This document shows, one piece after another, positions 47,639 through 57,296 of a stretch of 64,000 nt of DNA. Source of the DNA: Hoeflea sp038900095 (GTDB taxonomy: Bacteria; Pseudomonadota; Alphaproteobacteria; Rhizobiales; Rhizobiaceae); contig NZ_JBBMQQ010000010.1 in the NCBI RefSeq assembly GCF_038900095.1, positions 1-64,000 on the forward strand. The letters are read 5' to 3'. The translations under genes were made by a program, and so were the position numbers. Numbering within the stretch: the stretch's first letter is position 1; each line of letters opens with the position of its first letter. The notes below the pieces were generated by a model. That model had not been told where the DNA came from, did no database searches, and saw nothing but the letters and a program-made list of their open reading frames with translations.

Positions 47639-49312
47639 TCAGATATTGCCCTCGAGCAATCGCGCCGCCGCGGCCCGTGCCTCAGCGGTAACATGCTCAC
47701 CGGCCAGCATCCGGGCGATTTCCTCGCGCCGCGCATCGGCGCCCATGGTGGAGACCCGCGTCGACACCGTTGTCGAGCCCGCTTCTGACGGCCCCTTGGC
47801 GATCAGCAGATGCGTCGCAGCCCGCGCCGCCACCTGGGGCGCATGGGTGACAGAAAGCACCTGAACACCATCTGCCAGCCTTTTCAGCCGTTTGCCAATG
47901 GCATCCGCCACGGCCCCGCCCACCCCGGTGTCGATCTCGTCAAACACCAGCGTCGGCGCCGAACCACGATCGGCCAGCGCCACCTTGAGCGCCAGCAGGA
48001 AGCGCGACAGCTCGCCACCCGAAGCCACCTTCATGATCGGGCCAGGGCGCGATCCGGGGTTGGTGCGCACATGAAAGGCGATCGTGTCGATGCCCGACGG
48101 CCCGGCATGGGCGACGTCGCTCGCAATCTCGACGAGGAACTCGGCCCGTTCCAGCTTCAGCGCCGGCAATTCGGCCATCACCGCGGCCGCCAGCGCTTCA
48201 CCGGTCTTGTGCCGCCGCTGGGAAAGCTGCTCGGCTGAATGCAGGAAAGCGGCCTTGGCCTCGTGAACCCGGGCTTCCATGGCGGCGAGTTTGTCTTCGC
48301 CGGCATCGAGATCGGAAAGATCGGCAACCATCCTGGCCGCCAGTTCCGGCAAGGCCTCGACCGGCACATTGTACTTGCGTGCAGCCCCCCGCAGCGCGAA
48401 CAGCCGCTCCTCGGTCTCTTCCAGTTCGCGTGGATTGAAATCGGCAGCCCGAAGCGCCGTCTCAACCGCCGTCTGCGCATCCGCCAGCGCATTGAGCGCC
48501 GCATCGAGCGCCGCCACCGTGTCGTTGAGCAGTTCCGGCGCTTCCTGCGCCTTGCGCTCCAGCCGCCGCACCAGCCCGCTGATCACCGGCATCGGCGAGC
48601 CCTGACCATTGAGAACCTCGTTGGCTTCGTTGATGTCGCTCGCCATCTTCTCGGACTTCATCATCAGCGAGCGGCGAACCGCGAGCTCTTCCTCTTCGCC
48701 CTCGACCGGATGAAGCTTCTCCAGTTCATCCACCGAAGACCGCAGCCAGTCGGCTTCCCGCCGGGCTTCCTCGACTTTTGCCCGGTGCGCCTTCAGCGCC
48801 CGCTCGGCCTCGCGCCATCCATCGTACAGACGCCCGACATCCGCCGCCCGTTCGCTCAGGTCGCCGAACACGTCAAGCAGCGCCCGGTGCGCGTCGGTGT
48901 CGATCAGCGCCCGGTCGTCGTGCTGTCCGTGAATTTCCACCAGCAACGATCCCGCCTCGCGCATCAGCGCCACGCTGGCCGGTTGATCGTTGATGAACAC
49001 CCGCGTGCGGCCATCGGCCGACTGCACCCGGCGGAACACCAGGTCGCCATCATCATCAATGTCATTGGAGCGCAGCAGCTTGCGCGCGGGATGATCGGCA
49101 CCGACGTCAAACACGGCGGTGACCTGGCCCTTATCGGCACCATGACGCACAAGGCTGCCGTCACCTCGGCCGCCAAGCGCCAGCGACAGGCTGTCAAGCA
49201 GGATGGATTTGCCTGCGCCGGTTTCGCCGGTTAGCACCGACAGGCCAGCGTCAAACTCGAGATCAAGCTTCTCGATCAGTACGATATCGCGGATCGACAG
49301 CTGGACAAGCAT
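47639..49312 (-). CDS. recN: DNA repair protein RecN
   Basis: 557 residues of the SMC-like RecN family, which acts early in double-strand-break repair. The N-terminus has LSIRDIVLIEKLDLEF and Walker A GETGAGKSILLDSL. Two coiled-coil arms flank a central hinge (about 150-370). The C-terminal lobe contains MKVASGGELSRFLLALKVAL (signature) and LVFDEIDTGVGG (Walker B). Complete. It starts 11 bases after bamD and is probably expressed with it. Confidence 0.96.
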   Translation of the reverse strand: MLVQLSIRDIVLIEKLDLEFDAGLSVLTGETGAGKSILLDSLSLALGGRGDGSLVRHGADKGQVTAVFDVGADHPARKLLRSNDIDDDGDLVFRRVQSADGRTRVFINDQPASVALMREAGSLLVEIHGQHDDRALIDTDAHRALLDVFGDLSERAADVGRLYDGWREAERALKAHRAKVEEARREADWLRSSVDELEKLHPVEGEEEELAVRRSLMMKSEKMASDINEANEVLNGQGSPMPVISGLVRRLERKAQEAPELLNDTVAALDAALNALADAQTAVETALRAADFNPRELEETEERLFALRGAARKYNVPVEALPELAARMVADLSDLDAGEDKLAAMEARVHEAKAAFLHSAEQLSQRRHKTGEALAAAVMAELPALKLERAEFLVEIASDVAHAGPSGIDTIAFHVRTNPGSRPGPIMKVASGGELSRFLLALKVALADRGSAPTLVFDEIDTGVGGAVADAIGKRLKRLADGVQVLSVTHAPQVAARAATHLLIAKGPSEAGSTTVSTRVSTMGADARREEIARMLAGEHVTAEARAAAARLLEGNI

Positions 49313-49323
49313 CGCCGTCCGTT

Positions 49324-50190
49324 TCAGGAGCCGACGAGGACGGACCCGGCACGCGAAATCCAGGAACCCTTGTTCTCCCGCGGCTCAAGGCCACGGGTCT
49401 TCAGGAGCTTGTAGGAATCCGCATACCACTGGCTGTCCGGGTAATTGTGTCCGAGCACGGCGGCTGCCGTCTGTGCTTCGCTTTCCAGTCCCATCGCGTA
49501 ATAGGTCTCGACCAGACGCGCCAGCGCCTCTTCGACCTGGCGGGTGTTGGGATATTGCTCGACCACGGCGCGATAGCGGTTGGCCGCGGCCACATATTCC
49601 TTGCGTTCCTGGTAGTAGCGGCCGATCTGCATTTCCTTGCCGGCCAGCTGGTCGCGGGCGTAGCGCAGCTTGGCCTGACTGTCCTCGACATATTCGGAAT
49701 CGGGATAGCGCTCGATCACCTCGGTAAAGGCAGCGATGGCGCGGGCCGAAGTCCGCTGGTCGCGCGTTACCTCGGGAATCTGCCGGTAATAGGAAAGACC
49801 GACGATATATTGCGCGTAAGCTGCATCTTCATCGTTCGGATAAAGGCTGAGATAGCGCGACGCGGTGTTGATCGCCTCGGCGTAGCGGCCCTGCCGGTAA
49901 TTCGTAAACGCGCTCATCACCATCGCCTTGCGGGCAAACTCCGAATAGGGATGCTGCTTGTCGACGGCTTCGAACTTGCGTCCGGCTTCGGTCAACTGGC
50001 CCGCCTGCAGGTTTGCAAGGCCCTGGTTGTAGAGCACATCGGCCGGCTCGACGGTCTGCGCATAGTTGGAGATGTCGATATCGGGATCGGATTGACAGCC
50101 GCTGACCACTGACGACACGCCAGCCAGCCCGGCGACAATGAGCGCAACTCGAATCGCGCGCCCGCGCCTACCTTCGACCGAAGTATCCAT
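49324..50190 (-). CDS. bamD: Outer membrane protein assembly factor BamD
   Basis: 288 residues with a lipobox (VSGC, Cys32), so an outer-membrane lipoprotein. The body is five TPR-like repeats, including ADVLYNQGLANLQAGQLTEA, KAMVMSAFTNYRQGRYAEAI and YRAVVEQYPNTRQVEEAL. BamD is an essential part of the BAM complex that inserts beta-barrels. The gene lies between lpxC and recN in the usual rhizobial order. Confidence 0.95.
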   Translation of the reverse strand: MDTSVEGRRGRAIRVALIVAGLAGVSSVVSGCQSDPDIDISNYAQTVEPADVLYNQGLANLQAGQLTEAGRKFEAVDKQHPYSEFARKAMVMSAFTNYRQGRYAEAINTASRYLSLYPNDEDAAYAQYIVGLSYYRQIPEVTRDQRTSARAIAAFTEVIERYPDSEYVEDSQAKLRYARDQLAGKEMQIGRYYQERKEYVAAANRYRAVVEQYPNTRQVEEALARLVETYYAMGLESEAQTAAAVLGHNYPDSQWYADSYKLLKTRGLEPRENKGSWISRAGSVLVGS

Positions 50191-50370
50191 CCTGCAAACC
50201 TCTCAACAGCCGCGAAAACAAATGTCTCGCAGAACCAGACCAGCGTTTCTATCCGGAAATGCCCGAACTTCGCAACGTCATGAAGACGCTTTGCCGCAAT
50301 TTTGTGGCAATGATCCTCTTCAATATCACGAGTTTAGAACCGATGGTGACAGGAAAACGTGTTCGAGCCG

Positions 50371-51324
50371 TTAAAGGGCCCAGGGAGCGAACACTGCGGC
50401 ATTGACGGCCACCAGTTCACCATGGCGAACCGTGTTGCGGCGGGCCGGCGCTTCAACCACCTCATAGGCCGACTGATCGGCCAGCAGCGCCCTGAGCGCC
50501 AGTGCGTTGAGCTTGTGGCCACCGCGATAGCTGCGGTAGCAGCCGATGAACTGGGCACCGGCGAGAGCCAGATCGCCCACAGCATCAAGGGTCTTGTGAC
50601 GGACGAACTCGTCGCGGTAGCGAAGTCCCTCGACATTGATGACCTTGTCGTCATCACCGATCACCACGGAATTCTCGAGTGACGATCCCAGCGCATGGCC
50701 CGAGGCCCACAGCCGCTCGACATCGCGCATGAAACCGAAGGTACGGGCGCGCGCCAGTTCACGGCGGAACGTGTCGGCAGTGACTTCGCCCTTCCAGGAC
50801 TGACGGCCGATCAACGGCGTCTCGAAATCGATGTCGATCTCGAAACGGGTGCCGTTGTGCTGGCTGAATTCAGCCCATGACCCGCCCATTTCAATGCGGA
50901 CAGGCTTGATCACGCGGATGTAACGGCGCTTGACCGAATGATTGATCAGGCCTGCGGTATCGATTGCCTCGATGAACACGGCGGCGCTGCCGTCCATGAT
51001 CGGCACTTCGCCGCCATCGAGATCAATGCTGATATTGTCGACGCCGAGCGCATACAGCGCGGCCATCAGATGCTCAACCGTCGCGATCGATCGGTCGGGA
51101 GCCTTGCCCAGAAGCGTGCACAGATCCGTGGAGCCAACCTGCGAGGACACGGCGCGAACGCTGACGACGTCGCCGGACGGGAGCTGGCGGTTGAAAACAA
51201 TACCACTGTCGGGATCTGCGGGATGGAAGGAGATCGAGACATTTTCACCGGAATGAACTCCGATGCCAGAAAGCGAGATTGACCTCGAAATTGTGGTCTG
51301 CAGTCCTACTACATCGCTACTCAT
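50371..51324 (-). CDS. lpxC: UDP-3-O-acyl-N-acetylglucosamine deacetylase
   Basis: 317 residues from ATG 51324; a TTG seven codons upstream is in frame but less likely. LpxC is the committed zinc-dependent step of lipid A synthesis. The motif ATVEHLMAALYALGVDN carries the zinc-ligand His85, and RHKTLDAVGDLALAG supplies the second His and the Asp. GVHSG near the N-terminus is typical. It follows the ftsZ terminator and so must have its own promoter in 51325-51545. Confidence 0.96.
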   Translation of the reverse strand: MSSDVVGLQTTISRSISLSGIGVHSGENVSISFHPADPDSGIVFNRQLPSGDVVSVRAVSSQVGSTDLCTLLGKAPDRSIATVEHLMAALYALGVDNISIDLDGGEVPIMDGSAAVFIEAIDTAGLINHSVKRRYIRVIKPVRIEMGGSWAEFSQHNGTRFEIDIDFETPLIGRQSWKGEVTADTFRRELARARTFGFMRDVERLWASGHALGSSLENSVVIGDDDKVINVEGLRYRDEFVRHKTLDAVGDLALAGAQFIGCYRSYRGGHKLNALALRALLADQSAYEVVEAPARRNTVRHGELVAVNAAVFAPWAL

Positions 51325-51545
51325 AAGGTTCGCCGTTTCCCGCAATATCTGGCATGGTCAGTCAAGACCATGATGTCCCCAATCGTCAGGAGCAATCCCG
51401 CACCTCCCCAGTGCGAACGACTACCCCAGCCCCGTGTTGTTGTCGGGGAAGATACGGCGATGGGCTCCAGTTTCCAAATCACGCTTTTTTTCCATCTGTT
51501 ACGAAAACGTAACACCGAGAGGAATTCAAAAACTCACGCGAAACA

Positions 51546-51588
51546 AGGAGTTAAAAAGGACATGGCGGCCATCGGGCCGCCATGTCCA
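51546..51588 (-). terminator. Strong intrinsic terminator of the fts operon
   Basis: On the reverse strand GGACATGGCGGCC pairs perfectly over 13 bp with GGCCGCCATGTCC around a four-base loop, followed by TTTTTAA and more T. It lies 26 bases after the ftsZ stop. It should separate the fts/mur operon from lpxC. Confidence 0.92.
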
Positions 51589-51613
51589 TAAACTGTAACA
51601 ACCCGTTACGGTT

Positions 51614-53341
51614 TCACTTGGCCTGACGGCGGAGGAAAGCCGGAATTTCGAGCTGTTCGTCGTCCTGGGCCGAACGCGTCTGCGGCGTCATTCTGCCCTG
51701 GTCGTCGAGCTGGCCGCGGCGCGGCGCATAGACGCTCGCCTCGGCAGACAGCGGACGGCGAACCTGCGGCGCATGGCCGGACGGCGCGGCGTGAGCGGCA
51801 TCGTCCTCTTCGCGGCGCCCGAGCGTGCTTGAGATCCGCTTGAGCAGACCCATCGGGCCGCGTTCGTCGGCATGGGCCTGCGGTGCAGCGCGATGCTCCA
51901 TCTCGGCCTTGACCACCGGGGGGAAGTCCTCGACGCGCGGCATCCGGGTCGAATGCGGCTCCATCTGCATTTCCGGTGCGGCCTGTACCGGCTGCTGCGG
52001 TGCGACCGGAGCGGCTGGGCGCGGTGCGGCGCTCATGGCCGGTTGCGGCGCTGCCACTGGCGGCTGCTGGACTGCGCCTTCACCGGCGACACCGGCAAAA
52101 AGACGGCTCTGCGGCTGGAAACCGGGCTGGGCAACAGGCGCAGGCTTGGAAGCCACGCTCTGCGCCGCAAGTTCGATTTCGCCGGCGATATCGAGTTCAC
52201 GCTCAAGATCGGCTTCCGCCGACAGGATGGTGTCAGCCACGGGATCTGCCGAAGCAGCTGTCGCCGGACGGGAGGCCGTGACTGCCGGGCGGGCAGGCTG
52301 CGGCTCGGCGGTGGCGGCAGGACGCGGAGCCGGACGCGCGGTCGGCATGGCCGGACGCTGGTCGACTGCACCTTCGATCCGGTCGATGCCGGTGGCGACA
52401 ACCGAAACCCGGATGAGACCTTCAAGCGCCTCGTCGAAGGTCGCGCCGAGGATGATGTTGGCGTCGGCGTCGACTTCCTCGCGGATGCGGGTTGCGGCTT
52501 CGTCAACCTCGAACAGGGTCATGTCGCGGCCACCTGTGATCGAGATCAGCAGGCCTTGCGCGCCCTTCATCGTGGTTTCGTCAAGCAGCGGATTGGCGAT
52601 CGCTGCTTCAGCGGCGGCCATCGCGCGGCCTTCGCCCGAAGCTTCTCCGGTGCCCATCATGGCGCGGCCCATCTCGCGCATCACCGAACGGACGTCGGCG
52701 AAGTCGAGGTTGATCAGGCCTTCCTTGACCATCAGGTCGGTGATGCAGGCAACGCCCGAATAGAGCACCTGGTCAGCCATCGCGAAGGCGTCGGCGAAGG
52801 TGGTCTTGTCATTGGCGATGCGGAAAAGGTTCTGGTTCGGGATCACGATCAGCGTATCGACGCATTTCTGCAGTTCCTCGATGCCCGCTTCTGCAAGCCG
52901 CATGCGGCGCTGGCCTTCGAAATGGAACGGCTTGGTGACGACGCCGACGGTCAGGATGCCCTTGTTGCGTGCAGCCTGCGCAACCACGGGAGCCGCACCG
53001 GTGCCGGTGCCGCCGCCCATGCCCGCGGTGACGAAGCACATGTGAGTGCCATTGAGGTGATCGATGAGCTCATCGATGCACTCTTCCGCTGCCGCACGGC
53101 CGACTTCCGGCTGCGATCCCGCGCCGAGACCTTCGGTGACGGCAACGCCAAGCTGGACCAGCCGGTCAGCCTTGGACATTGTCAGCGCCTGGGCGTCAGT
53201 GTTGGCGACTACGAAGTCGACACCTTGCAGTCCAGCATTGATCATGTTGTTGACAGCGTTTCCGCCGCCGCCGCCGACCCCGAACACCGTGATGCGGGGC
53301 TTCAGCTCGGTGATATCCGGCTTCTGCAAATTGATGGTCAT
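51614..53341 (-). CDS. ftsZ: Cell division protein FtsZ
   Basis: 575 residues, far longer than the E. coli protein (383), as in rhizobial FtsZ. The GTPase core holds FGVGGGGGNAVNNMI, the tubulin signature GGGTGTG (109-115) and the T7-loop region. A long Pro/Ala/Gln-rich linker (about 330-555) leads to the conserved C-terminal peptide (LEIPAFLRRQAK) that binds FtsA and other partners. Start ATG 53341 has GGAAC upstream. It forms the Z-ring. The 56-base gap to ftsA may contain a promoter. Confidence 0.97.
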   Translation of the reverse strand: MTINLQKPDITELKPRITVFGVGGGGGNAVNNMINAGLQGVDFVVANTDAQALTMSKADRLVQLGVAVTEGLGAGSQPEVGRAAAEECIDELIDHLNGTHMCFVTAGMGGGTGTGAAPVVAQAARNKGILTVGVVTKPFHFEGQRRMRLAEAGIEELQKCVDTLIVIPNQNLFRIANDKTTFADAFAMADQVLYSGVACITDLMVKEGLINLDFADVRSVMREMGRAMMGTGEASGEGRAMAAAEAAIANPLLDETTMKGAQGLLISITGGRDMTLFEVDEAATRIREEVDADANIILGATFDEALEGLIRVSVVATGIDRIEGAVDQRPAMPTARPAPRPAATAEPQPARPAVTASRPATAASADPVADTILSAEADLERELDIAGEIELAAQSVASKPAPVAQPGFQPQSRLFAGVAGEGAVQQPPVAAPQPAMSAAPRPAAPVAPQQPVQAAPEMQMEPHSTRMPRVEDFPPVVKAEMEHRAAPQAHADERGPMGLLKRISSTLGRREEDDAAHAAPSGHAPQVRRPLSAEASVYAPRRGQLDDQGRMTPQTRSAQDDEQLEIPAFLRRQAK

Positions 53342-53398
53342 GGCACCCGTTCCTTCCTTTGGCATGGCCGCACCGCCGCGTCGGCCAATTCTGTGAAT

Positions 53399-54727
53399 TC
53401 AAAAACTCTCTTTAAGCCACTGCCCCATGCGGGACAGGCGGCCGCCAGCACCGGCCATGACGGCAAAGCCGCCCTCGCCCGCGCCGTGTGATTCAAGATG
53501 GGCGACCTGGGGATAGATCATCAGCCCCACCGCCGTTGAGAATGTCGGCCCCTTTGCCGAGGCCGGCAGTCCCGAGACCCCGAGCGGCCGTCCGATGCGC
53601 ACGTTGCGCGCCAGAATCCGCCGGGCTGCTTCTGACAGGCCGGTCATCTGGCTGGCACCGCCGGTCAGCACCACGCGCTTGCCGACAAGCGGGCCGTAGC
53701 CCGATTGCTGGATCCGGTCGCGCAGCATTTCCAGTGTTTCCTCGACCCGGGCGCGCACGATGCGCGAGACAAGCCCGCGCGGCACGTGGGTCGGCAGATC
53801 ACGCTCGTCCTCGCCAAAGGGCGGGATCGAGATCACGTCACGGTCTTCGCTCGCCTGCGGCAGCGCCGAACCGTGCACGACCTTGATGCGCTCGGCATCG
53901 TCGAGCCGGGTCGAAAGACCGCGGGCAAGATCCATGGTCACATGATGGCCACCGAGCGCGATCGCATCGGCGTAAACCAGCTTGCCTTCGGAAAACACCG
54001 AGATCGTGGTGGTGCCGCCGCCCATGTCTATGGCGGCGCACCCCATTTCGGCTTCGTCGGAAACAAGTGCAGCAAGCCCGGATGCATAAGGTGTTGCCAC
54101 CATCGCCTCGACGGTCAGATGCGCCCGGTTGATCGACAGTTCGAGATTTTTCAAAGGCGCCCGGTCAGCCGTCAGCACATGCATGTCGACGCCAAGCAGG
54201 TCGCCATACATGCCGGCCGGATCACGGATGCCGCGCTCGCCATCAAGCGTGTAGCTCGACGGCAGCGAATGCAGGATGGCGCGCTCGTTGAGCTGGCTCT
54301 GCCGGGTGGCGGCATTGACCACCTTGGCCAGGTCGCCCGAAGCGATCTCGTGGCCGCCCAGATTGACCGACGCCGAATGGGTTTCGCTCTTCAGCCGTCC
54401 GGCGGTGACATTGACGATCAGGCTCTCGACCGTCACGCCTGCCATCCGTTCGGCCCCGTCAACAGCGAGACGCACCGAGTTCTCGACCGCATCCATGTCG
54501 GATATCACACCGGCTTTCAGCCCGCGCGACTTCTGGTGACCGATACCGAGAATTTCAACGCTGTGGGTGCGTCCCGACAACACTTCGGCGCCCTCGACCG
54601 GCGTCAGCCGGCCGATCATGCAGACCACCTTCGACGAGCCGATATCAAGCACCGTGACTATGCTGACGCGCTTCGACGAAAGCGGCTTGAGCCGGGGCAA
54701 CATGGAAGAGGGGCGGAACAGACTCAC
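53399..54727 (-). CDS. ftsA: Cell division protein FtsA
   Basis: 442 residues from GTG 54727, overlapping the ftsQ stop. The actin-fold protein has VTVLDIGSSKVVCMIG (phosphate 1), the 1C domain, GCAAIDMGGGTTTISVF (phosphate 2) and VVLTGGASQMTGL (adenosine motif). The C-terminal amphipathic helix (RLSRMGQWLKESF) anchors it and FtsZ to the membrane. Confidence 0.96.
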   Translation of the reverse strand: MSLFRPSSMLPRLKPLSSKRVSIVTVLDIGSSKVVCMIGRLTPVEGAEVLSGRTHSVEILGIGHQKSRGLKAGVISDMDAVENSVRLAVDGAERMAGVTVESLIVNVTAGRLKSETHSASVNLGGHEIASGDLAKVVNAATRQSQLNERAILHSLPSSYTLDGERGIRDPAGMYGDLLGVDMHVLTADRAPLKNLELSINRAHLTVEAMVATPYASGLAALVSDEAEMGCAAIDMGGGTTTISVFSEGKLVYADAIALGGHHVTMDLARGLSTRLDDAERIKVVHGSALPQASEDRDVISIPPFGEDERDLPTHVPRGLVSRIVRARVEETLEMLRDRIQQSGYGPLVGKRVVLTGGASQMTGLSEAARRILARNVRIGRPLGVSGLPASAKGPTFSTAVGLMIYPQVAHLESHGAGEGGFAVMAGAGGRLSRMGQWLKESF

Positions 54728-55653
54728 GACTTTTTCCCCGCCTTGATCAGCTTGGCTCGCGCTTCGAGCGCCTGCTTGCGGCGTTCATACGACGCTTCGC
54801 TCAGACGCAGCGTTACCCGGTCCTCGAGGCGAAGGTCGACAGCGGTGATATCGCGCGACAGCACATCGCGACCGCCGTCGAACTCGGCAAAACGCTTCAG
54901 CGCAGCACCGACATCGTCCGCAGGCAGGCTCAGCGTCACGCCATTGTCGAGCCGCAGGTCCCAGCGCCGGTCGGCGATGCGGATCGCGGCCTTCACCCGG
55001 GCGCGCAGCTCGGGGTAAAACAGAAGCCGGGCTTCGAGTTCGTCGGCATGGCGGTCGGCGCCCAGGCCAACATAGAGCGGCAACTCGGCATGGCGGGCGC
55101 CGTTGAGCGGTGCAATCACATCGCCGCGCGCATCGATCAGCGAGAGCATGTCGCCATGCTGCCAGATGCCCACCGGTTCACGTTCCGTCAGCCGGACCGA
55201 GAGCCCGCGCGGGTAGATTTTCTGTACCTGGGCATCGATGACCCAGGGCAGCTCGATCAGCTTTTCACGCGCCGCATGGGCATCAATCGCCACGACCGAA
55301 GTCGAACCGTCGAGCCCGAGCTGCTGCAGGATATCGATGTCGGATGTCTCGACATTGCCGCTGACATGCACGTCCTCGAGCGCAAAGCCAGCACTCGTGG
55401 TCACGGCCTGCGTCACCGTTTGGGTATGGCCGCCCAGCGCCATGCCATAAAGGCCGGTGGCGGCAAAGAATGCCAATGCCGCGACCGAGCCGGCATGCGG
55501 ACGAATGCTGACACGGCCGGTGGCCAGCGCCTTCGCATAGCGCGCCGGACGCCGCAGGAAACGTGGCAGAACAAACGCGCCGGAGAACGTTTCACGTCCC
55601 GGCGCGTTTGCCGCCGAAGCGGCTCTGCCCTTGTTTCCTGTTATCGACGACAC
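54724..55653 (-). CDS. ftsQ: Cell division protein FtsQ
   Basis: 309 residues. A cytoplasmic N-terminus of about 55 residues, one membrane helix (SVAALAFFAATGLYGMALG), then a periplasmic POTRA domain beginning FALEDVHVSGNVETSDIDIL, and the beta domain. It links cytoplasmic Z-ring proteins to the septal wall synthase. It overlaps the ddl stop by 13 bases and the ftsA start by four, indicating one transcript. Confidence 0.95.
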   Translation of the reverse strand: MSSITGNKGRAASAANAPGRETFSGAFVLPRFLRRPARYAKALATGRVSIRPHAGSVAALAFFAATGLYGMALGGHTQTVTQAVTTSAGFALEDVHVSGNVETSDIDILQQLGLDGSTSVVAIDAHAAREKLIELPWVIDAQVQKIYPRGLSVRLTEREPVGIWQHGDMLSLIDARGDVIAPLNGARHAELPLYVGLGADRHADELEARLLFYPELRARVKAAIRIADRRWDLRLDNGVTLSLPADDVGAALKRFAEFDGGRDVLSRDITAVDLRLEDRVTLRLSEASYERRKQALEARAKLIKAGKKS

Positions 55654-56579
55654 GAAGCGTCCTCCACCATCCAGCTGACAAATTCTTCAAACGAATGACC
55701 CGCCTGCAGGGCCATTTCTGGCGCCAAGGATGTCGGTGTCATGCCGGGCTGGGTGTTGACTTCGAGCCAGATGACCTCTCCTTCTTCGGAGAAACGGTCA
55801 TCATAACGGAAATCGGACCTGCTCACGCCGCGACAGCCGATCGCTTGATGCGCCTTCAAAGCCAACCTACGTATTTTTTGGTAAACAATTGGTGAAATTT
55901 CTGCCGGACAAACGTGTTTGGAGCCCCCGGCGACGTATTTAGAGTCATAATCGTAGAAGCTGTGTCCTTGCGGCACTATCTCGGTCACCGCCAGCGCCAC
56001 ATCGCCCATGATCGTGCAGGTCAGCTCCCGTCCCGCGACGTAACGCTCGACCATGACCGTATCGCCGTATTTCCAGTCTTTCGAGGTGATCACCTGCGGT
56101 GGATGCGACTGCCCCTCGCTGACGATGACAACACCGAAGCTCGACCCTTCGTTGACCGGCTTGACCACGTAGGGCGGCGCCATCGGATGCGCCGAGGTGA
56201 AATCGTGCCGGTTCATCACCTTCGATTCCGCCACCGGGATGCCGACCGCCTTGGCAACGATCTTCGACAGCCGCTTGTCCATCGCCAGCGCCGATGCGGT
56301 GACACCGGAATGGGTATAGGGAATTCCGAGATATTCCAGGACACCCTGGATGGTGCCGTCTTCGCCATAGGGGCCATGCAGCGCATTGAAGCAGACATCG
56401 GGCTTCAGCTCCGCCAGGACCGAGGCGACGTCCGGAGTCACATCGACACGGGTGACCTGGTAGCCCGCGCTTTCCAGTGCATCGGCGCAGGCCGTTCCCG
56501 AGGAGAGGCTGACCGGACGCTCGGAAGAGAACCCGCCCATGAGCACGGCCACGTGCTTTTTCGATGTGTCAGCGATCAT
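55641..56579 (-). CDS. ddl: D-alanine--D-alanine ligase
   Basis: 312 residues, with GAGGAA before ATG 56579. The ATP-grasp enzyme makes the D-Ala-D-Ala dipeptide of peptidoglycan. VAVLMGGFSSERPVSLSSG opens the N-terminal domain. FNALHGPYGEDGTIQGVLEY, YVVKPVNEGSSFGV (ATP) and WLEVNTQPGMT (metal) are the expected motifs. It is the first gene of the left half of the cluster, separated from murB by the two c-di-GMP genes. Confidence 0.96.
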   Translation of the reverse strand: MIADTSKKHVAVLMGGFSSERPVSLSSGTACADALESAGYQVTRVDVTPDVASVLAELKPDVCFNALHGPYGEDGTIQGVLEYLGIPYTHSGVTASALAMDKRLSKIVAKAVGIPVAESKVMNRHDFTSAHPMAPPYVVKPVNEGSSFGVVIVSEGQSHPPQVITSKDWKYGDTVMVERYVAGRELTCTIMGDVALAVTEIVPQGHSFYDYDSKYVAGGSKHVCPAEISPIVYQKIRRLALKAHQAIGCRGVSRSDFRYDDRFSEEGEVIWLEVNTQPGMTPTSLAPEMALQAGHSFEEFVSWMVEDASCRR

Positions 56580-57296
56580 ACCATTTCCTCATATCGAAGC
56601 GTGTCCGATGCCATGTGGCCTTCCCACCGGCATTTCGCAGCCTTCCCGTTCAAACAGTGCCCAGCGCCAAATCGGGCGCACAATCCGGCACATTACCCCT
56701 CAAGATACAAAACGAAGATTGCGCCAAACCGTCCCGAACCACGCCCAGAGCGGCGCAACACCTTGCAAACACGACACATCCGTCCCGATGCAACCTGCCT
56801 GATGCCCGCCGATTGTGGACACAGTCGGGCAGCATGGCTTAAACGAGGCAATGGGGTGCGGTGGGCATCATGCCCGTTACGGAGATCGTTGTACCATCAG
56901 CAATCCGGATGCCCGGAAGCAATGACCAGACAGCGGCTTCTCCATAAACCAAGTATCGCCGCATCTAGTCATCTTGTTTACCATAAAAAACCATTATCTG
57001 TCTTCTTGCTAAATTACCACTGGCAAGCCCGTTCAGCGGTTCAACCCAGAACACTACGTTAACGCTTCTCACCTATGCTTTCAGGTGAAACAAGTGCCTG
57101 AATGCAGCTCATGATTGAACTCGCGATCAAGATCCGGCCTTGGCCATCCCTGTATATTTGTCCGTTCACTGGAAATGGATTTGTGGAGCTCGTTGCGCAA
57201 GCAGCAACCTGCGCCATTACTCCACAACAACATGGTGTGGCCACACCGAAAACATGATCGTCACCCTGAAATCGCCGACCTGAGAGAAGCATAAGC
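56580..57296. promoter_or_regulatory. Divergent control region of ddl and the GGDEF-EAL gene
   Basis: 717 bases with no supported gene; open frames here are Arg/Pro-rich chance frames. An AT-rich stretch at about 56940-57060 could hold a promoter. Palindromes at 57069-57088 (TCACCT/AGGTGA) and 57234-57247 lie on the GGDEF-EAL side. It must contain the promoter for the leftward ddl-ftsQ-ftsA-ftsZ genes. Confidence 0.5.
57234..57247. promoter_or_regulatory. 14-bp palindrome upstream of the GGDEF-EAL gene
   Basis: GGTGTGGCCACACC is its own reverse complement and lies 49 bases before the ATG at 57297. A candidate operator; the binding protein is unknown. Confidence 0.4.

Noticed and set aside
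51872..53491. 539-codon rightward frame opposite ftsZ
   Set aside because: Antisense shadow of FtsZ; no family features.
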